A stretch of 40,169 nucleotides of DNA from an uncultured Bacteroidales bacterium (GCA_902774185.1 CACYHE010000017.1:1-40169); one strand, 5' to 3'. Shown: positions 1 through 7,070, counted from the first letter of the stretch. Translations and numbers: made by a program. The notes: generated from the letters alone by a model not told the origin.

Positions 1-8
1 CAAAGGTA
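1..8 (-). promoter_or_regulatory. Putative -7 box (TACCTTTG) of a leftward gene outside the window
   Basis: Read on the minus strand this is TACCTTTG, matching the Bacteroidota TAnnTTTG -7 consensus. The next 14 bases closely match the sequence beside the same box at 7071-7078. The gene it would serve lies left of the window. Confidence 0.4.
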
Positions 9-53
9 CTGCTTTTTTACGACATGACCAAATATCTGCCTTCGCAAATTCCA

Positions 54-278
54 TTAGGATGGACAAACGCTCAGATCGTACCCTGCGTACTCGCTCAGGT
101 CCTGTACTTCGGTGATGTAAAGCCAGTCTCTGTTATACACCGCCTTGCGGTATTTCTTGCCGTAGCGGCGGTAACGGAACCAACCGTAGATCAGGATGCC
201 CAAGCCCTCCTTACCGTCTTCCAATCCTACCGCTTTTGCCAACCGCCGCGCCAATTCTTCTTTGCTGATTCGTGTCAT
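54..278 (-). CDS. Small hypothetical protein, 74 aa
   Basis: I do not recognise this protein. It is basic and soluble-looking, with no signal peptide or membrane segment. It opens with a helical stretch (ISKEELARRLAKAVGL) followed by an aromatic- and arginine-rich middle (YGWFRYRRYGKKYRK). Its start lies 23 nt after the stop of the 95-aa gene at 302-589, so the two are probably co-transcribed leftward. It sits in a region with a vapE pseudogene and phage-like remnants, so an accessory-element origin is likely, but no function can be given. Confidence 0.5.
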   Translation of the reverse strand: MTRISKEELARRLAKAVGLEDGKEGLGILIYGWFRYRRYGKKYRKAVYNRDWLYITEVQDLSEYAGYDLSVCPS

Positions 279-301
279 TTTTTTCGGACTAAAACGGGGT
301 T

Positions 302-589
302 TTATCGGGGTTTTGAGGTACTTTTGTCGTACTTGGCAAGGATCAACTTACGCAACTCTTTCTCGTCTTCCACCTCCTGCACATGTTTGTCGTACAGATA
401 TTTCACCTTCAACCATATCTGCTGACGGTCGGCGGCTGCCTTGTCGATGCGGGCATAACGACCCTGGATCTCTGCCGTGATGGAACTCACCATCCCGAAG
501 CGTTTGCGGTGCGCGATCTCTGCCTGTGTAGGCGGTGTCGAACGATGCACAATCCCTTCTTCCGTCATACCCCGACGGGCATGTACCAC
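302..589 (-). CDS. Hypothetical protein resembling Bacteroidota phage-type structural proteins, 5' end uncertain
   Basis: The predicted start is GTG at 589, but the frame stays open upstream to about 654 and adds SGKVGNLQFRTLKSGRT before the annotated residues. The combined pattern (GKVGN...F...KSGRT...R...TPPTQAEIAHRKRFG) resembles small Bacteroidota proteins of the DUF6266 type by memory of motif only. No ATG exists in the upstream extension: it begins just after a stop inside the REP-like hairpin at 665-679, so the original start may have been lost when that palindrome arrived. The C-terminal half is charged and helical (KHVQEVEDEKELRKLILAKYDK). The gene is likely co-transcribed with the 74-aa gene downstream. 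Confidence 0.5.
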   Translation of the reverse strand: MVHARRGMTEEGIVHRSTPPTQAEIAHRKRFGMVSSITAEIQGRYARIDKAAADRQQIWLKVKYLYDKHVQEVEDEKELRKLILAKYDKSTSKPR

Positions 590-664
590 CGTCCTGCCGC
601 TCTTAAGCGTCCGAAACTGCAGGTTTCCTACTTTGCCGGATATCGAATTACTTTGTTTATTGTT

Positions 665-749
665 CCGGCATCATGCCGGTTTTATCTTTCGTTTATTGTC
701 CGGCATGGGATGCCGGTTCTCCGTCCATTCCGCCGGATAGTATCCGGCG
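665..749. repeat. Cluster of three REP-like palindromes
   Basis: Three perfect short-loop hairpins lie in a row: CCGGCAT-c-ATGCCGG (665-679), CCGGCAT-ggg-ATGCCGG (700-716) and CGCCGGAT-agt-ATCCGGCG (731-749). Similar arms and regular spacing look like a REP/BIME cluster. A RAYT gene lies about 2 kb to the right. Confidence 0.7.
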
Positions 750-751
750 TC

Positions 752-853
752 TAGGTGAACAGGTGAACGGGTGAACACCCTTTTTCTAAAATACACACAC
801 GCACGTGTGTGAGTTTATACAGAAGGGTGTTCAGGTGTTCAGGGTGTTCGCCC
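752..853. repeat. Opposed 8-bp tandem repeats flanking the 3' end of the vapE remnant
   Basis: Units of AGGTGAAC/GGGTGAAC (752-778) face units of the inverse type GGGTGTTC/AGGTGTTC (825-849). Between them is a CACACAC/GTGTGTG inverted repeat (about 796-812). The facing AACACCC and GGGTGTT tracts could pair into one long hairpin. The right-hand array spans the stop codon of the vapE remnant. Confidence 0.6.
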
Positions 854-2000
854 TTCTATGTTTCTATTCGCATTGATTTCATCTGTGCTACGCTCGCGCA
901 CTAACCAACCTCGCGTACGGGAAGGACCGCATTGTTTGCTTTGGAAGCCACTTTTCTTAAGTAACATCCCAAGTTGTACCATATTCATCGGCTTCTTGAT
1001 GGAGCCTTTTATGACGAGTTTATCGCTGATCTCGGCAGTCGTCATGAACGTACCGTACCCGTCTGCCGGCACATCGAAATAGACGGCAAGCAACTGCTCC
1101 TCGTTCTCCTGCTTCGTAAGGCAAAGTGATATAGAACGGATTCTGGATATTCTCCACCTGGAACGGCAACCACCGCCGGTTACCCGTCAGGTCGGTTAGG
1201 AACTCCTGTTTGTTACCCGACGCACAGAACGATGCCAGACGGATCCTACGCTCCTTGGTGTACCCGTACGCAGCTCTTTCAGAGATATCCGAAGCCGTGA
1301 TGACGGATTTCATCACGTTCAGTTCCTTTGGTCCCATCGCGTCTATCTCATCCAAGGCTATCAGGCCGTACTCGGCGATACGGAGACGCTCGTCTTTGTT
1401 CAACTGCGTACTGTTCGCCATCTTGCAACTGTAAGCACGTAACTCCGGCGGCAGCAGATGTTCGAGCCACGTGGTCTTGTAGATGCCCTGCCGCCCGATG
1501 AGCACCAGCACCTGCTGGTTGACGGCCTCATCCTTCAGCCAACTGGCTACCATTGCCACGAACCATTTGGTAAAGCATATGCGCCATAGTTTCTGCGCCT
1601 CTTCCCCTCCTTCGACCGTCACTTGCTCTGACAACCACCCTATCCAGTCATGCGACCCGGGTTCCCAGGGTTTGCAGTCCAGCACATACTCGCGCAGCGG
1701 ATGCACGTCCGGAATACGATGCGACTGGAGCACCGCCAGCACCTCCCGTGCCGTGATCTGCAAACCGCTCTCGTTCGAGCAGTCGCAGACGATATCATTG
1801 ATGTCGCTGGTCGTGATATCCCGCCACCGCGCAGCTTGCATCATTTCATCATTGAGCGGCGACGCCGCGCTCATTTCATCATTAATCTGCACTTTATTGG
1901 AGATCACGTCATGCCGCAGCCGCTCAAACTGCACATAGTTGTCATAGATGTAATCACATACTATCTGTTGCCTGTTGTCTGATACTTTCTTTCTTGCCAT
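839..2000 (-). pseudogene. VapE/VirE-family helicase gene, broken by an internal out-of-frame deletion
   Basis: The first 296 or so codons read as a virulence-associated-E P-loop ATPase of the kind found in Bacteroidota phages and islands: Walker A GRQGIYKTTW (169-178), Walker B LIALDEID (213-220), then CASGN and LTGNRRWLPF. After NPFYITLPYE (junction near 1110) the frame runs into nonsense ending at 1020. In the adjacent frame, QENEEQLLAVYFDVP continues into a DUF3874-type C-terminal domain (FMTTAEISDKL...LGMLLKKSGF) to a stop at 839. Family members normally have roughly 40 residues between those two segments, so an internal piece has been lost. Residues 38-54 (VQINDEMSAASPLNDEMM) are a repeat shared with rdgB. 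A TAATTTTG box at 2018-2025 remains upstream. VapE proteins act in mobile-element replication or excision. Confidence 0.85.
1839..1884. repeat. NDEM repeat element, copy inside vapE
   Basis: Two copies of TCATTTCATCATT flank a GC-rich core (AGCGGCGACGCCGCGC). The element is in frame and encodes NDEMSAASPLNDEMM. A close copy lies inside rdgB at 21982-22023. Confidence 0.75.
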
Positions 2001-2017
2001 AATCGTTAGATTTTATG

Positions 2018-2025
2018 CAAAATTA
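2018..2025 (-). promoter_or_regulatory. Putative -7 box (TAATTTTG) of the vapE remnant
   Basis: The minus strand reads TAATTTTG, matching TAnnTTTG, 18 nt upstream of the vapE ATG at 2000. Confidence 0.5.
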
Positions 2026-2050
2026 CTGCTTTTCATGCATACACGCAAAT

Positions 2051-2095
2051 CCATCTGCCACAAAATAAAGCGACCCCTCTCTTTGTGGCAGATGG
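2051..2095. repeat. Strong inverted repeat (14-bp arms)
   Basis: Arms 2051-2064 (CCATCTGCCACAAA) and 2082-2095 are perfect reverse complements around a 17-nt loop. It lies between the small regulator-like gene and the vapE promoter. No T-tract follows on either strand, so it is not a classic terminator. It may be a terminator without U-tract, a protein site or a small-element end. Confidence 0.65.
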
Positions 2096-2108
2096 AAGCA
2101 TTTCACCG

Positions 2109-2357
2109 TCATCCGGCGATGATTTCACGTATGCGTTCCGTTACTTTTCGGTCAAAAGGTTGTACACGTTTTAACTGACGACTAAGCGACCGATAGTCCA
2201 ACTCCCAGCCCACTTCCGCACTGATGATACGTGCCAGTTCGGCTTGGGACGACCACGGTTGTTCCGGCCATCGCTTGTGCGTGATAGCCAATACAGAAGA
2301 TGAATTACGGGCGTAAAACTCGATAGCGAGATTACGATAACAATTTCTTTTTGCCAT
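2109..2357 (-). CDS. Small basic hypothetical protein, 82 aa, vapE-cassette partner
   Basis: I chose ATG 2357 (MAKRNCYRNL) rather than the longer open frame because a -7 box lies at 2464-2471 and the intervening bases are a repetitive leader, not convincing protein. The protein is small and basic, with a predicted helical C-terminal half ending in LDYRSLSRQLKRVQPFDRKVTERIREIIAG. Small helical proteins of this size commonly precede vapE genes in Bacteroidota islands (DUF4248 type), but I cannot confirm that family from residues alone. It has its own promoter and a decamer-repeat leader. Confidence 0.6.
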   Translation of the reverse strand: MAKRNCYRNLAIEFYARNSSSVLAITHKRWPEQPWSSQAELARIISAEVGWELDYRSLSRQLKRVQPFDRKVTERIREIIAG

Positions 2358-2370
2358 AATGATTAAATTG

Positions 2371-2407
2371 TTTGATGTCGTTTGATGTCGTTTGACATCG
2401 TTTGACG
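2371..2407 (-). repeat. CAAACGACAT decamer array in the 5' leader of the 82-aa gene
   Basis: On the minus strand the leader reads roughly four consecutive 10-bp units of CAAACGACAT/CAAACGATGT, ending 13 nt before the ATG. It is the same repeat class as at 7255-7374 and 11035-11077. Confidence 0.75.
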
Positions 2408-2463
2408 GTTTAAAAATTATGGCTGGCGCCAGCCGTTTATTAGCTGTAAATCGATTTCGAGTG

Positions 2464-2471
2464 CAAAGGTA
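2464..2471 (-). promoter_or_regulatory. Putative -7 box (TACCTTTG) for the 82-aa gene
   Basis: The minus strand reads GTACCTTTGCA, a strong TAnnTTTG match, giving a leader of about 100 nt that contains the decamer array. Confidence 0.55.
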
Positions 2472-2574
2472 CAAAAAATATTTGAAATGGCAAAAGACAC
2501 GTTTTTTGCACTTCAAAATTACCTATATACCTATATTTTTATTGCAAACACCCACTAATTTTGCAATTTTACAT

Positions 2575-2604
2575 AAAAAACGGCATTTCATGTTTGAAAT
2601 GTCG
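2575..2604 (-). terminator. Rho-independent-type terminator of the RAYT gene
   Basis: On the minus strand a hairpin with nearly perfect 10-bp arms (CGACATTTCA / TGAAATGCCG) is followed directly by TTTTTT. It lies about 75 nt beyond the RAYT stop codon at 2678. Confidence 0.65.
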
Positions 2605-2677
2605 TGTTACACGTGTTACAAAAAGGACAAAGTGCCCTCTGAATTTATAGCGATTTTTGATTTATTTTATTAGTGCT

Positions 2678-3667
2678 CTATTTCATGCATATTTCTTCTG
2701 CCATTTTATTCATTTCCACACATTCAGTGCGGCTGACATGATTTTTATGCGAATCATAGTCCCAAGGACTCAAGATGAGCACCTGTTTTTTGGCAACAGC
2801 ATCAAAGAGACTGTCTTGCGGTTTGTAATAATCCCGAAAGCCGTTATCGGCAATGTAGATGAAAGGCAGTCCTTCTTTGAGTAATACCGCCATCACGTCT
2901 TTCTCTTTGGGAGAAATAAAGGGCGAGACCATTACTGTGCCCTGCCGGGCAGCCAGCACACAGCCGTTCATGTAATCGCGCAGGCGCTGATTATCCCCGT
3001 GCTCTGCTTCCTCCACCATCGTGCGGCGCACATGAACGGGCATATATTTTGCTCTTTGCAGCAAATCTGCATTGCCAACGCCGCTGTAGATACGACCGGC
3101 TATCTCGATACCCTCCTGTACGCGGAAAAATTCCGGCATAAGATGTTTGGTAGCAAGGCGTTGGGGATTCATCTGTACATAACGGATCATCGTTTGGAAC
3201 TGACCTTTGCGGGACATCGGGCGGATGAATGGAATCTCGGTAAAGATCTTTTCTTCGTCTGTTTTCTCTGAATTCAATTCAGAGTGAATGAACGGAGGTT
3301 GACTATGCTCTATATAAGCGCGCCCTATCTTCTTAACCCCCTGCCAAAGTCCCCGTATCACCGACTTAATGCTTGCATCCATCGGCTCTGTCACATAGTA
3401 GATAATATGCAGATGGTCAGGCATCAAGCAATGCTGTATGACCCGAATCTCCGGATAATACCGATTGATTCGCAATGCTTCTTCCGTTATCCTGTCTCCC
3501 AGTTCTGTCCGATCCACATAAGCTTGTTTGGGGTCATTCTCCGGAATAACAAGCTTGCCCAACAACGGTTCACGACTTGGCACAGTCAACGTCACATGGT
3601 AGATGCCTATTCCATACCATGCCTTACTTGTTTGCCAATGCCATTTCTTATTGTCGTCCGTCTCCAT
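2678..3667 (-). CDS. RAYT-type (Y1) REP-associated tyrosine transposase
   Basis: This 329-aa protein has the HUH-nuclease hallmarks of the Y1 transposase family: MPDHLHIIYY gives the H85-L-H87 metal-binding pair, and IRYVQMNPQR carries the likely nucleophile Tyr163. Such proteins nick single-stranded DNA at REP palindromes and are thought to spread them. The start METDDNKKW is an ATG at 3667. It is transcribed alone, leftward, with a terminator at 2575-2604. A 42-bp palindromic element lies just upstream (3683-3724) and a second copy, 40/42 identical, lies inside the gene (3256-3297). That copy encodes residues about 124-138 (FIHSELNSEKTDE), between the HUH motif and the catalytic tyrosine. 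The frame is intact across it, so the gene may still be active. Confidence 0.88.
   Translation of the reverse strand: METDDNKKWHWQTSKAWYGIGIYHVTLTVPSREPLLGKLVIPENDPKQAYVDRTELGDRITEEALRINRYYPEIRVIQHCLMPDHLHIIYYVTEPMDASIKSVIRGLWQGVKKIGRAYIEHSQPPFIHSELNSEKTDEEKIFTEIPFIRPMSRKGQFQTMIRYVQMNPQRLATKHLMPEFFRVQEGIEIAGRIYSGVGNADLLQRAKYMPVHVRRTMVEEAEHGDNQRLRDYMNGCVLAARQGTVMVSPFISPKEKDVMAVLLKEGLPFIYIADNGFRDYYKPQDSLFDAVAKKQVLILSPWDYDSHKNHVSRTECVEMNKMAEEICMK
3256..3297. repeat. 42-bp palindromic element inside the RAYT gene
   Basis: The core is a perfect 9-bp-arm palindrome, CTCTGAATT-C-AATTCAGAG (3266-3284). The whole 42-bp unit matches 3683-3724 with two mismatches. At 14 codons, its insertion preserves the reading frame. 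Confidence 0.85.
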
Positions 3668-3682
3668 CGGTTTTTCTTTCTC

Positions 3683-3724
3683 CGTCAGTTTTCTCTGAAT
3701 TTAATTCAGAGTGAATGAACGGAG
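3683..3724. repeat. 42-bp palindromic element upstream of the RAYT gene
   Basis: The core palindrome is CTCTGAATT-T-AATTCAGAG (3693-3711). It starts 16 nt upstream of the RAYT ATG and ends 7 nt before the next gene's stop codon, a placement typical of RAYT-associated REP sequences. Confidence 0.85.
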
Positions 3725-3730
3725 TATAGA

Positions 3731-3988
3731 TCATCCTTCTATTACTTTTATCTCTTCTTCTGTTAATCCATACAACGCATATACCCGCTCATCTATCTCC
3801 TTATCCGTCGCACTTATCTGCGCGCTTATCTCCTTCAGCGCCGCTTTATACTGTCCGAAGTACTCTTCCCATTCGTCTTGTTGAACGAGGGAGAGTTTGA
3901 TTTTCTGCTTTTTGAGTTCGGCGACAAAGCCTGCGAAATCCAGGGTATCGAAGGTCTCTAATGTGCCGGTGATCTTGATGTCCGGCAT
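3731..3988 (-). pseudogene. C-terminal fragment of an Eco57I-like (type IIG) restriction-modification enzyme
   Basis: The 85-aa frame resembles the extreme C-terminus of Eco57I/TaqI-type restriction-methyltransferases: LKKQKIKLSL..QDEWEEYF followed by ATDKEIDERVYALYGLTEEEI. The full enzymes are usually over 1000 residues. The methylase, nuclease and most of the specificity region are absent here, so it cannot have the enzymatic activity. A start codon and a -7 box (4023-4030) remain upstream, so the stub may still be expressed. A truncated remnant is the most likely reading; a repurposed small protein cannot be excluded. Confidence 0.75.
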
Positions 3989-4022
3989 ATTATCATGCTA
4001 TCGCCTCACACCTTTGCGGCTG

Positions 4023-4030
4023 CAAAGGTA
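4023..4030 (-). promoter_or_regulatory. Putative -7 box (TACCTTTG) for the restriction-enzyme stub
   Basis: The minus strand reads TACCTTTGCA 35 nt upstream of the ATG at 3988. Confidence 0.5.
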
Positions 4031-4104
4031 CAATATTTTTCTGAATTATGCAAGAGGTAAAAGAATTTTTGGCTCATTTTAGGTCATTTTGGACACACAC
4101 AAAA

Positions 4105-4131
4105 AAGCGGCTCACGTGATGTGAACCGCTT
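4105..4131 (-). terminator. Rho-independent-type terminator, minus strand
   Basis: The minus strand forms AAGCGGTTCAC-atcac-GTGAGCCGCTT (one mismatch) followed by TTTT. It would end transcription of the ORF6N/ATPase remnant to its right. Confidence 0.65.
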
Positions 4132-4146
4132 ATTACCTGTCACCCG

Positions 4147-4189
4147 GTTTTACGTCATGGGCAGCTGACGCTCCTGTTTTACGTCATGG
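4147..4189. repeat. 14-bp direct repeat, 29 bp apart
   Basis: GTTTTACGTCATGG occurs at 4147-4160 and again at 4176-4189, in the non-coding stretch after the ORF6N remnant. Beyond this I see no gene between 4132 and 4237. Confidence 0.6.
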
Positions 4190-4237
4190 ATGGGACGTGT
4201 ATTTTCAACATCGCAATTTGCGACCTTGAAAGTAATG

Positions 4238-4440
4238 CTACAATTGATTCAGTTTTAAATTCTTATCCAGCCCCATCTTATCAAAAGCAAACAAGCGTTT
4301 TCCTAATTCATTGAAGGACGCTATGAAGTATAGCCGAAAGCATGGCTACGCCTTGTTCGGTAAAAGCGTATGGAGTAGTGGAGGAATGTTTGAGGGATTG
4401 GAACCTATCACATTTTGTGATTAGTTCATCTTCAACCGAC
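4238..4440 (-). pseudogene. ORF6N/RhuM-type regulator remnant with internal deletion
   Basis: One frame reads VEDELITKCDRFQSLKHSST followed by TPYAFTEQGVAMLSAILHS, the signature middle of ORF6N-domain proteins. It then stops, but a frame shifted by one continues as ASFNELGKRLFAFDKMGLDK...LNQL to a TAG at 4238. That is the conserved tail (IGAS.K/NELGK..FAF) of the same kind of protein. The region normally between 'AMLSAILHS' and 'GAS' is missing, so an internal deletion joined middle to tail out of frame. The N-terminus is also absent and replaced by an ATPase scrap. Confidence 0.7.
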
Positions 4441-4528
4441 GAGTCTCTTTGACGCGATCTGTGAAGTTATTTCCTGCCACAGAAACGCCATACACAAATG
4501 TCTTGTTAATCTCTTTAACCATGACCAT
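4421..4528 (-). pseudogene. N-terminal stub of an AAA-family ATPase
   Basis: From ATG 4528 or 4522 the frame reads MVKEINKTFVYGVSVAGNNF then TDRVKETRRLKMN and stops. This is the start of Bacteroidota ATP-binding proteins of the ATPase_2 type (FVYG..V.G..F.DR..E...L..N), which normally continue straight into a Walker A motif. Here it ends at that point and the DNA runs into the ORF6N remnant, so only about 35 residues of a protein usually near 380 remain. A -7 box survives at 4582-4589. Confidence 0.65.
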
Positions 4529-4581
4529 AACTGATTTGTTTATACCGCTTTATCTGGTTCACTGTTTGGTAGTCCACGCTG

Positions 4582-4589
4582 CAAAGGTA
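4582..4589 (-). promoter_or_regulatory. Putative -7 box (TACCTTTG) for the ATPase stub
   Basis: The minus strand reads GTACCTTTGCAGC, giving a leader of roughly 45-50 nt to the stub's ATG. Confidence 0.5.
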
Positions 4590-4696
4590 CAACTTTTATT
4601 TAATATATGTAAATTATTTTGCAAAAATTTAAAGTATATTTAATATTTTGTGTATTTCATCAAAAATATTAAGTATATTTACCATTAATACAACAC

Positions 4697-4730
4697 ACGG
4701 GCGACTCATTCTTTGAGCCGCCCGTTTTTT
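4697..4730 (+). terminator. Strong rho-independent terminator, plus-strand orientation
   Basis: The stem ACGGGCG-a-CTCA / TGAG-c-CGCCCGT is followed by about nine T. No plus-strand gene ends upstream, so it either insulates the LRR gene or belongs to an unrecognised plus-strand transcript from the 4530-4690 region. That region is AT-rich and otherwise empty. Confidence 0.7.
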
Positions 4731-4760
4731 TTTCTTTGTACTTGGTACTTAGTCCCTTAG

Positions 4761-6527
4761 TCACTTTACGAACGCGCCTTGCGCATTATAAACCTTCTCT
4801 CCGCGGAGGATGAAGATCTGGCCGTTATGGAGGATAAGCCTACCTCTGTCTCCTCCCTGAAGAGAAGAGGAAACATTGTCAATTCCTGTTGGCATCTGCG
4901 ATGCCCCTTGGATGTCGAACTCCTGCCAATAGGTATCGTTCTCATAAGCCGAAACAGCCTCGTCCGGTACATAGACAGGGATCTGGCGCTTCACATCGAA
5001 GAAGGTCTTGGCTTGAATAGAAGGAGGCGTAACGGAATTGACGGTAATCTTCTGCAGTTTGGCGCAGAGTGCAAAAGTATTATCTCCGATAGTCTGTACT
5101 GACGACGGCAGAACCATCTCTTCCAGATACGTACAGCCATAGAAAGCTCCATCGCCGATTTCCGTTACACCTTCGGGAATAACGAGATTCTGCAGTTCGT
5201 GTGCGTTATAGAACGCCCAGTTGCCGATGCGGCGGAGTTGGCTGGCAGAGGCTGCAGGCGCATTGAATCGTCCGGGAGCGCCGGCAGGTGCGCCACCAAA
5301 AGTGATGGACTTGATACTACGACAATCCTCAAAAGCGGATTGCTCAATTTCTTCTACTGAAGCAGGAATGTCGATGGATTGCAGGTTCTTACAACCGGCT
5401 ACCATCATATAACTTACTTTCTGCAGACCTTCCGGCAATACCAATTGTTGCAGGTTATAGTAACCTTTGAAAGCCTCGTCCGCAAACTCCGTGTTCGTTA
5501 CACCTGACACATCCAATGTCTGGAGTGTCTTGTAAGAGCGGTTGATGAACAATAATGCATTCTCCGTTAATTCGCCGCCATTGACAGTTACATGGTTTAA
5601 GATCTTCGTATAAGAAGGCCAGTTACCTTCCGGAATATCAAAGAATCCTGCCGGAGCCTCCATAGTGGTCAAACCGGTGCAACAATAGAAAGCATAATTT
5701 CCAATGCTGGTGACGCTATTGGGAATGGTCACAGAGGTCAAACCGGTGCAATTATAGAAAGCCCCCTCTCCAATGCTTGTGACACTATTGGGAATGGTAA
5801 CAGAGGTCAAACCGCTGCAACCATAGAAAGCACTACTTACAATGTTTGTGACGCTATTGCCAATCGTCACAGAGGTCAAACTGCGGCAATTATAGAAAGC
5901 AGCATATCCAATGCTGGTGACGCTATTAGGGATCATCACAGAGGTCAAACCGGTGCAATCACGGAAAGCCTCATCTCCAATGCTTGTGACGCTATTGGGA
6001 ATCTCAATATCACCTTTAGCAGCCTTAGAACACGCAAGTAAATTTGTTTTTGTTGCATCGCCATAGACTAAATATCCCTCAACATATCCATTCACGTTCT
6101 TTGCTCCCCATGGCGAACCGGTTGCAGAGCCAGAATAGACTATATTTGGGACACCACTGAAAGCATAATCTCCAATGCTTGTGACGCTATTGGGAATAGT
6201 CACAGAGGTCAAAGCGGTGCAATTCCGGAAAGCATAATCTCCAATACTAGTGACGCTATTGGGAATCGTCACAGAGGTCAATCCGGAGCAATACTGGAAA
6301 GCATAATTTCCAATGCTGGTGACGCTATACGATACGGAATCGCCAGTCACAGAGGAAGGGATAATAATTTCTCCGCTCGCACTGCTATTTCTAGCCACTT
6401 CAGCCGTATGGTTGGTGGCATCGAGGTTGTAATACAGGTTGCCGATTTGGACTCTTTCATAGTCCCAAGCGAACAAAGTTCCTACGCTGGCTGCTACAGC
6501 GAGCAATAGGGTAAAGAGTTTTTTCAT
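4761..6527 (-). CDS. BspA-type leucine-rich-repeat secreted protein
   Basis: The 588-aa protein begins with a Sec signal peptide ([20 protein letters not shown]). It is then built of 23-residue treponemal/BspA-type LRR units of the form [23 protein letters not shown]: about eight near-identical units at residues 65-285, one interrupted by a spacer around 130-175. Diverged units follow up to about residue 510. The C-terminus, from TGIDNV through [25 protein letters not shown], is a module common at the end of exported Bacteroidales proteins; the 126-aa protein at 38277-38657 ends similarly. BspA-like proteins are surface adhesins in oral and gut Bacteroidota; the exact ligand cannot be told. 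No clear TAnnTTTG box is seen immediately upstream. Confidence 0.9.
   Translation of the reverse strand: MKKLFTLLLAVAASVGTLFAWDYERVQIGNLYYNLDATNHTAEVARNSSASGEIIIPSSVTGDSVSYSVTSIGNYAFQYCSGLTSVTIPNSVTSIGDYAFRNCTALTSVTIPNSVTSIGDYAFSGVPNIVYSGSATGSPWGAKNVNGYVEGYLVYGDATKTNLLACSKAAKGDIEIPNSVTSIGDEAFRDCTGLTSVMIPNSVTSIGYAAFYNCRSLTSVTIGNSVTNIVSSAFYGCSGLTSVTIPNSVTSIGEGAFYNCTGLTSVTIPNSVTSIGNYAFYCCTGLTTMEAPAGFFDIPEGNWPSYTKILNHVTVNGGELTENALLFINRSYKTLQTLDVSGVTNTEFADEAFKGYYNLQQLVLPEGLQKVSYMMVAGCKNLQSIDIPASVEEIEQSAFEDCRSIKSITFGGAPAGAPGRFNAPAASASQLRRIGNWAFYNAHELQNLVIPEGVTEIGDGAFYGCTYLEEMVLPSSVQTIGDNTFALCAKLQKITVNSVTPPSIQAKTFFDVKRQIPVYVPDEAVSAYENDTYWQEFDIQGASQMPTGIDNVSSSLQGGDRGRLILHNGQIFILRGEKVYNAQGAFVK
5690..6310. 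repeat. 69-bp tandem DNA repeats encoding LRR units
   Basis: Near-identical units containing AATGCTTGTGACGCTATTGG and CACAGAGGTCAAACCGGTGC recur every 69 bp, with one interruption near 6000-6150. DNA-level conservation makes unit gain and loss by recombination likely. Confidence 0.85.
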
Positions 6528-6630
6528 ATTTATTACTTGTCTTTATTTTAATATTCGCTTTTATGTCACCGCTTTTTACGCTGCTGAGCTCAGCTATTTT
6601 TTATGGTCACAAATTGTGATATCAAAGATC

Positions 6631-7013
6631 TTACAGCTTGCTCAGCAATTCATCTGTGGTCTGCTCCAGTTTGACAAAGCCAAACCACTTCTTACCGAGA
6701 TCTTTGAGGCTTGCGCCGATAAGATAAACGGTGTCATCAAGACACAAGAACCTATCATGTGAACCAGATTATATGCTTTAGTTGTATAGAGTTGCTTTCC
6801 GTCATGCCCCATATATTCCAAAATGGAATACGTGCCCTCTTCTTCTAATTCGCCTGATTTATAGATATTTGCGATGTGTTTTGAAATCGCAGGTTGCTTC
6901 ACTCCGAATAAATCTGCGATTTGTTGCTGTGTAAGCCACACGGTTTCATCTTTCAAATGAACCTCCAATTGGATCGTCTCATTAGGCTGATATAAAACTA
7001 TTTCGTCTTTCAT
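6631..7013 (-). pseudogene. RhuM-type DNA-binding protein gene with internal out-of-frame deletion
   Basis: From ATG 7013, MKDEIVLYQPNETIQLEVHL then DETVWLTQQQIADLFGVKQP is the N-terminal helix-turn-helix of RhuM-family proteins, continuing to TTKAYNL. At about 6760 the frame switches. The adjacent frame reads HDRFLCLDDTVYLIGASLKD then LGKKWFGFVKLEQTTDELLSKL to a TAA at 6631, a conserved tail of RhuM/ORF6N-type proteins with an H-x-R/K...D...GAS pattern. The full-length family is well over 250 residues, so the middle is deleted. The in-frame reading yields a 125-residue product with a nonsense tail. The same head-to-tail deletion is seen in the ORF6N remnant at 4238-4440. Confidence 0.8.
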
Positions 7014-7070
7014 TGTCTTGTGGGGTATAATTCTTGTTATGTGCAAATTTTGCTACAACTAAATCCGCTG

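Noticed and set aside
3256-3297. Palindrome inside the RAYT gene as a frame-breaking insertion
   Set aside because: The 42-bp unit is exactly 14 codons and the frame continues intact through the catalytic Tyr, so the gene is not called a pseudogene.
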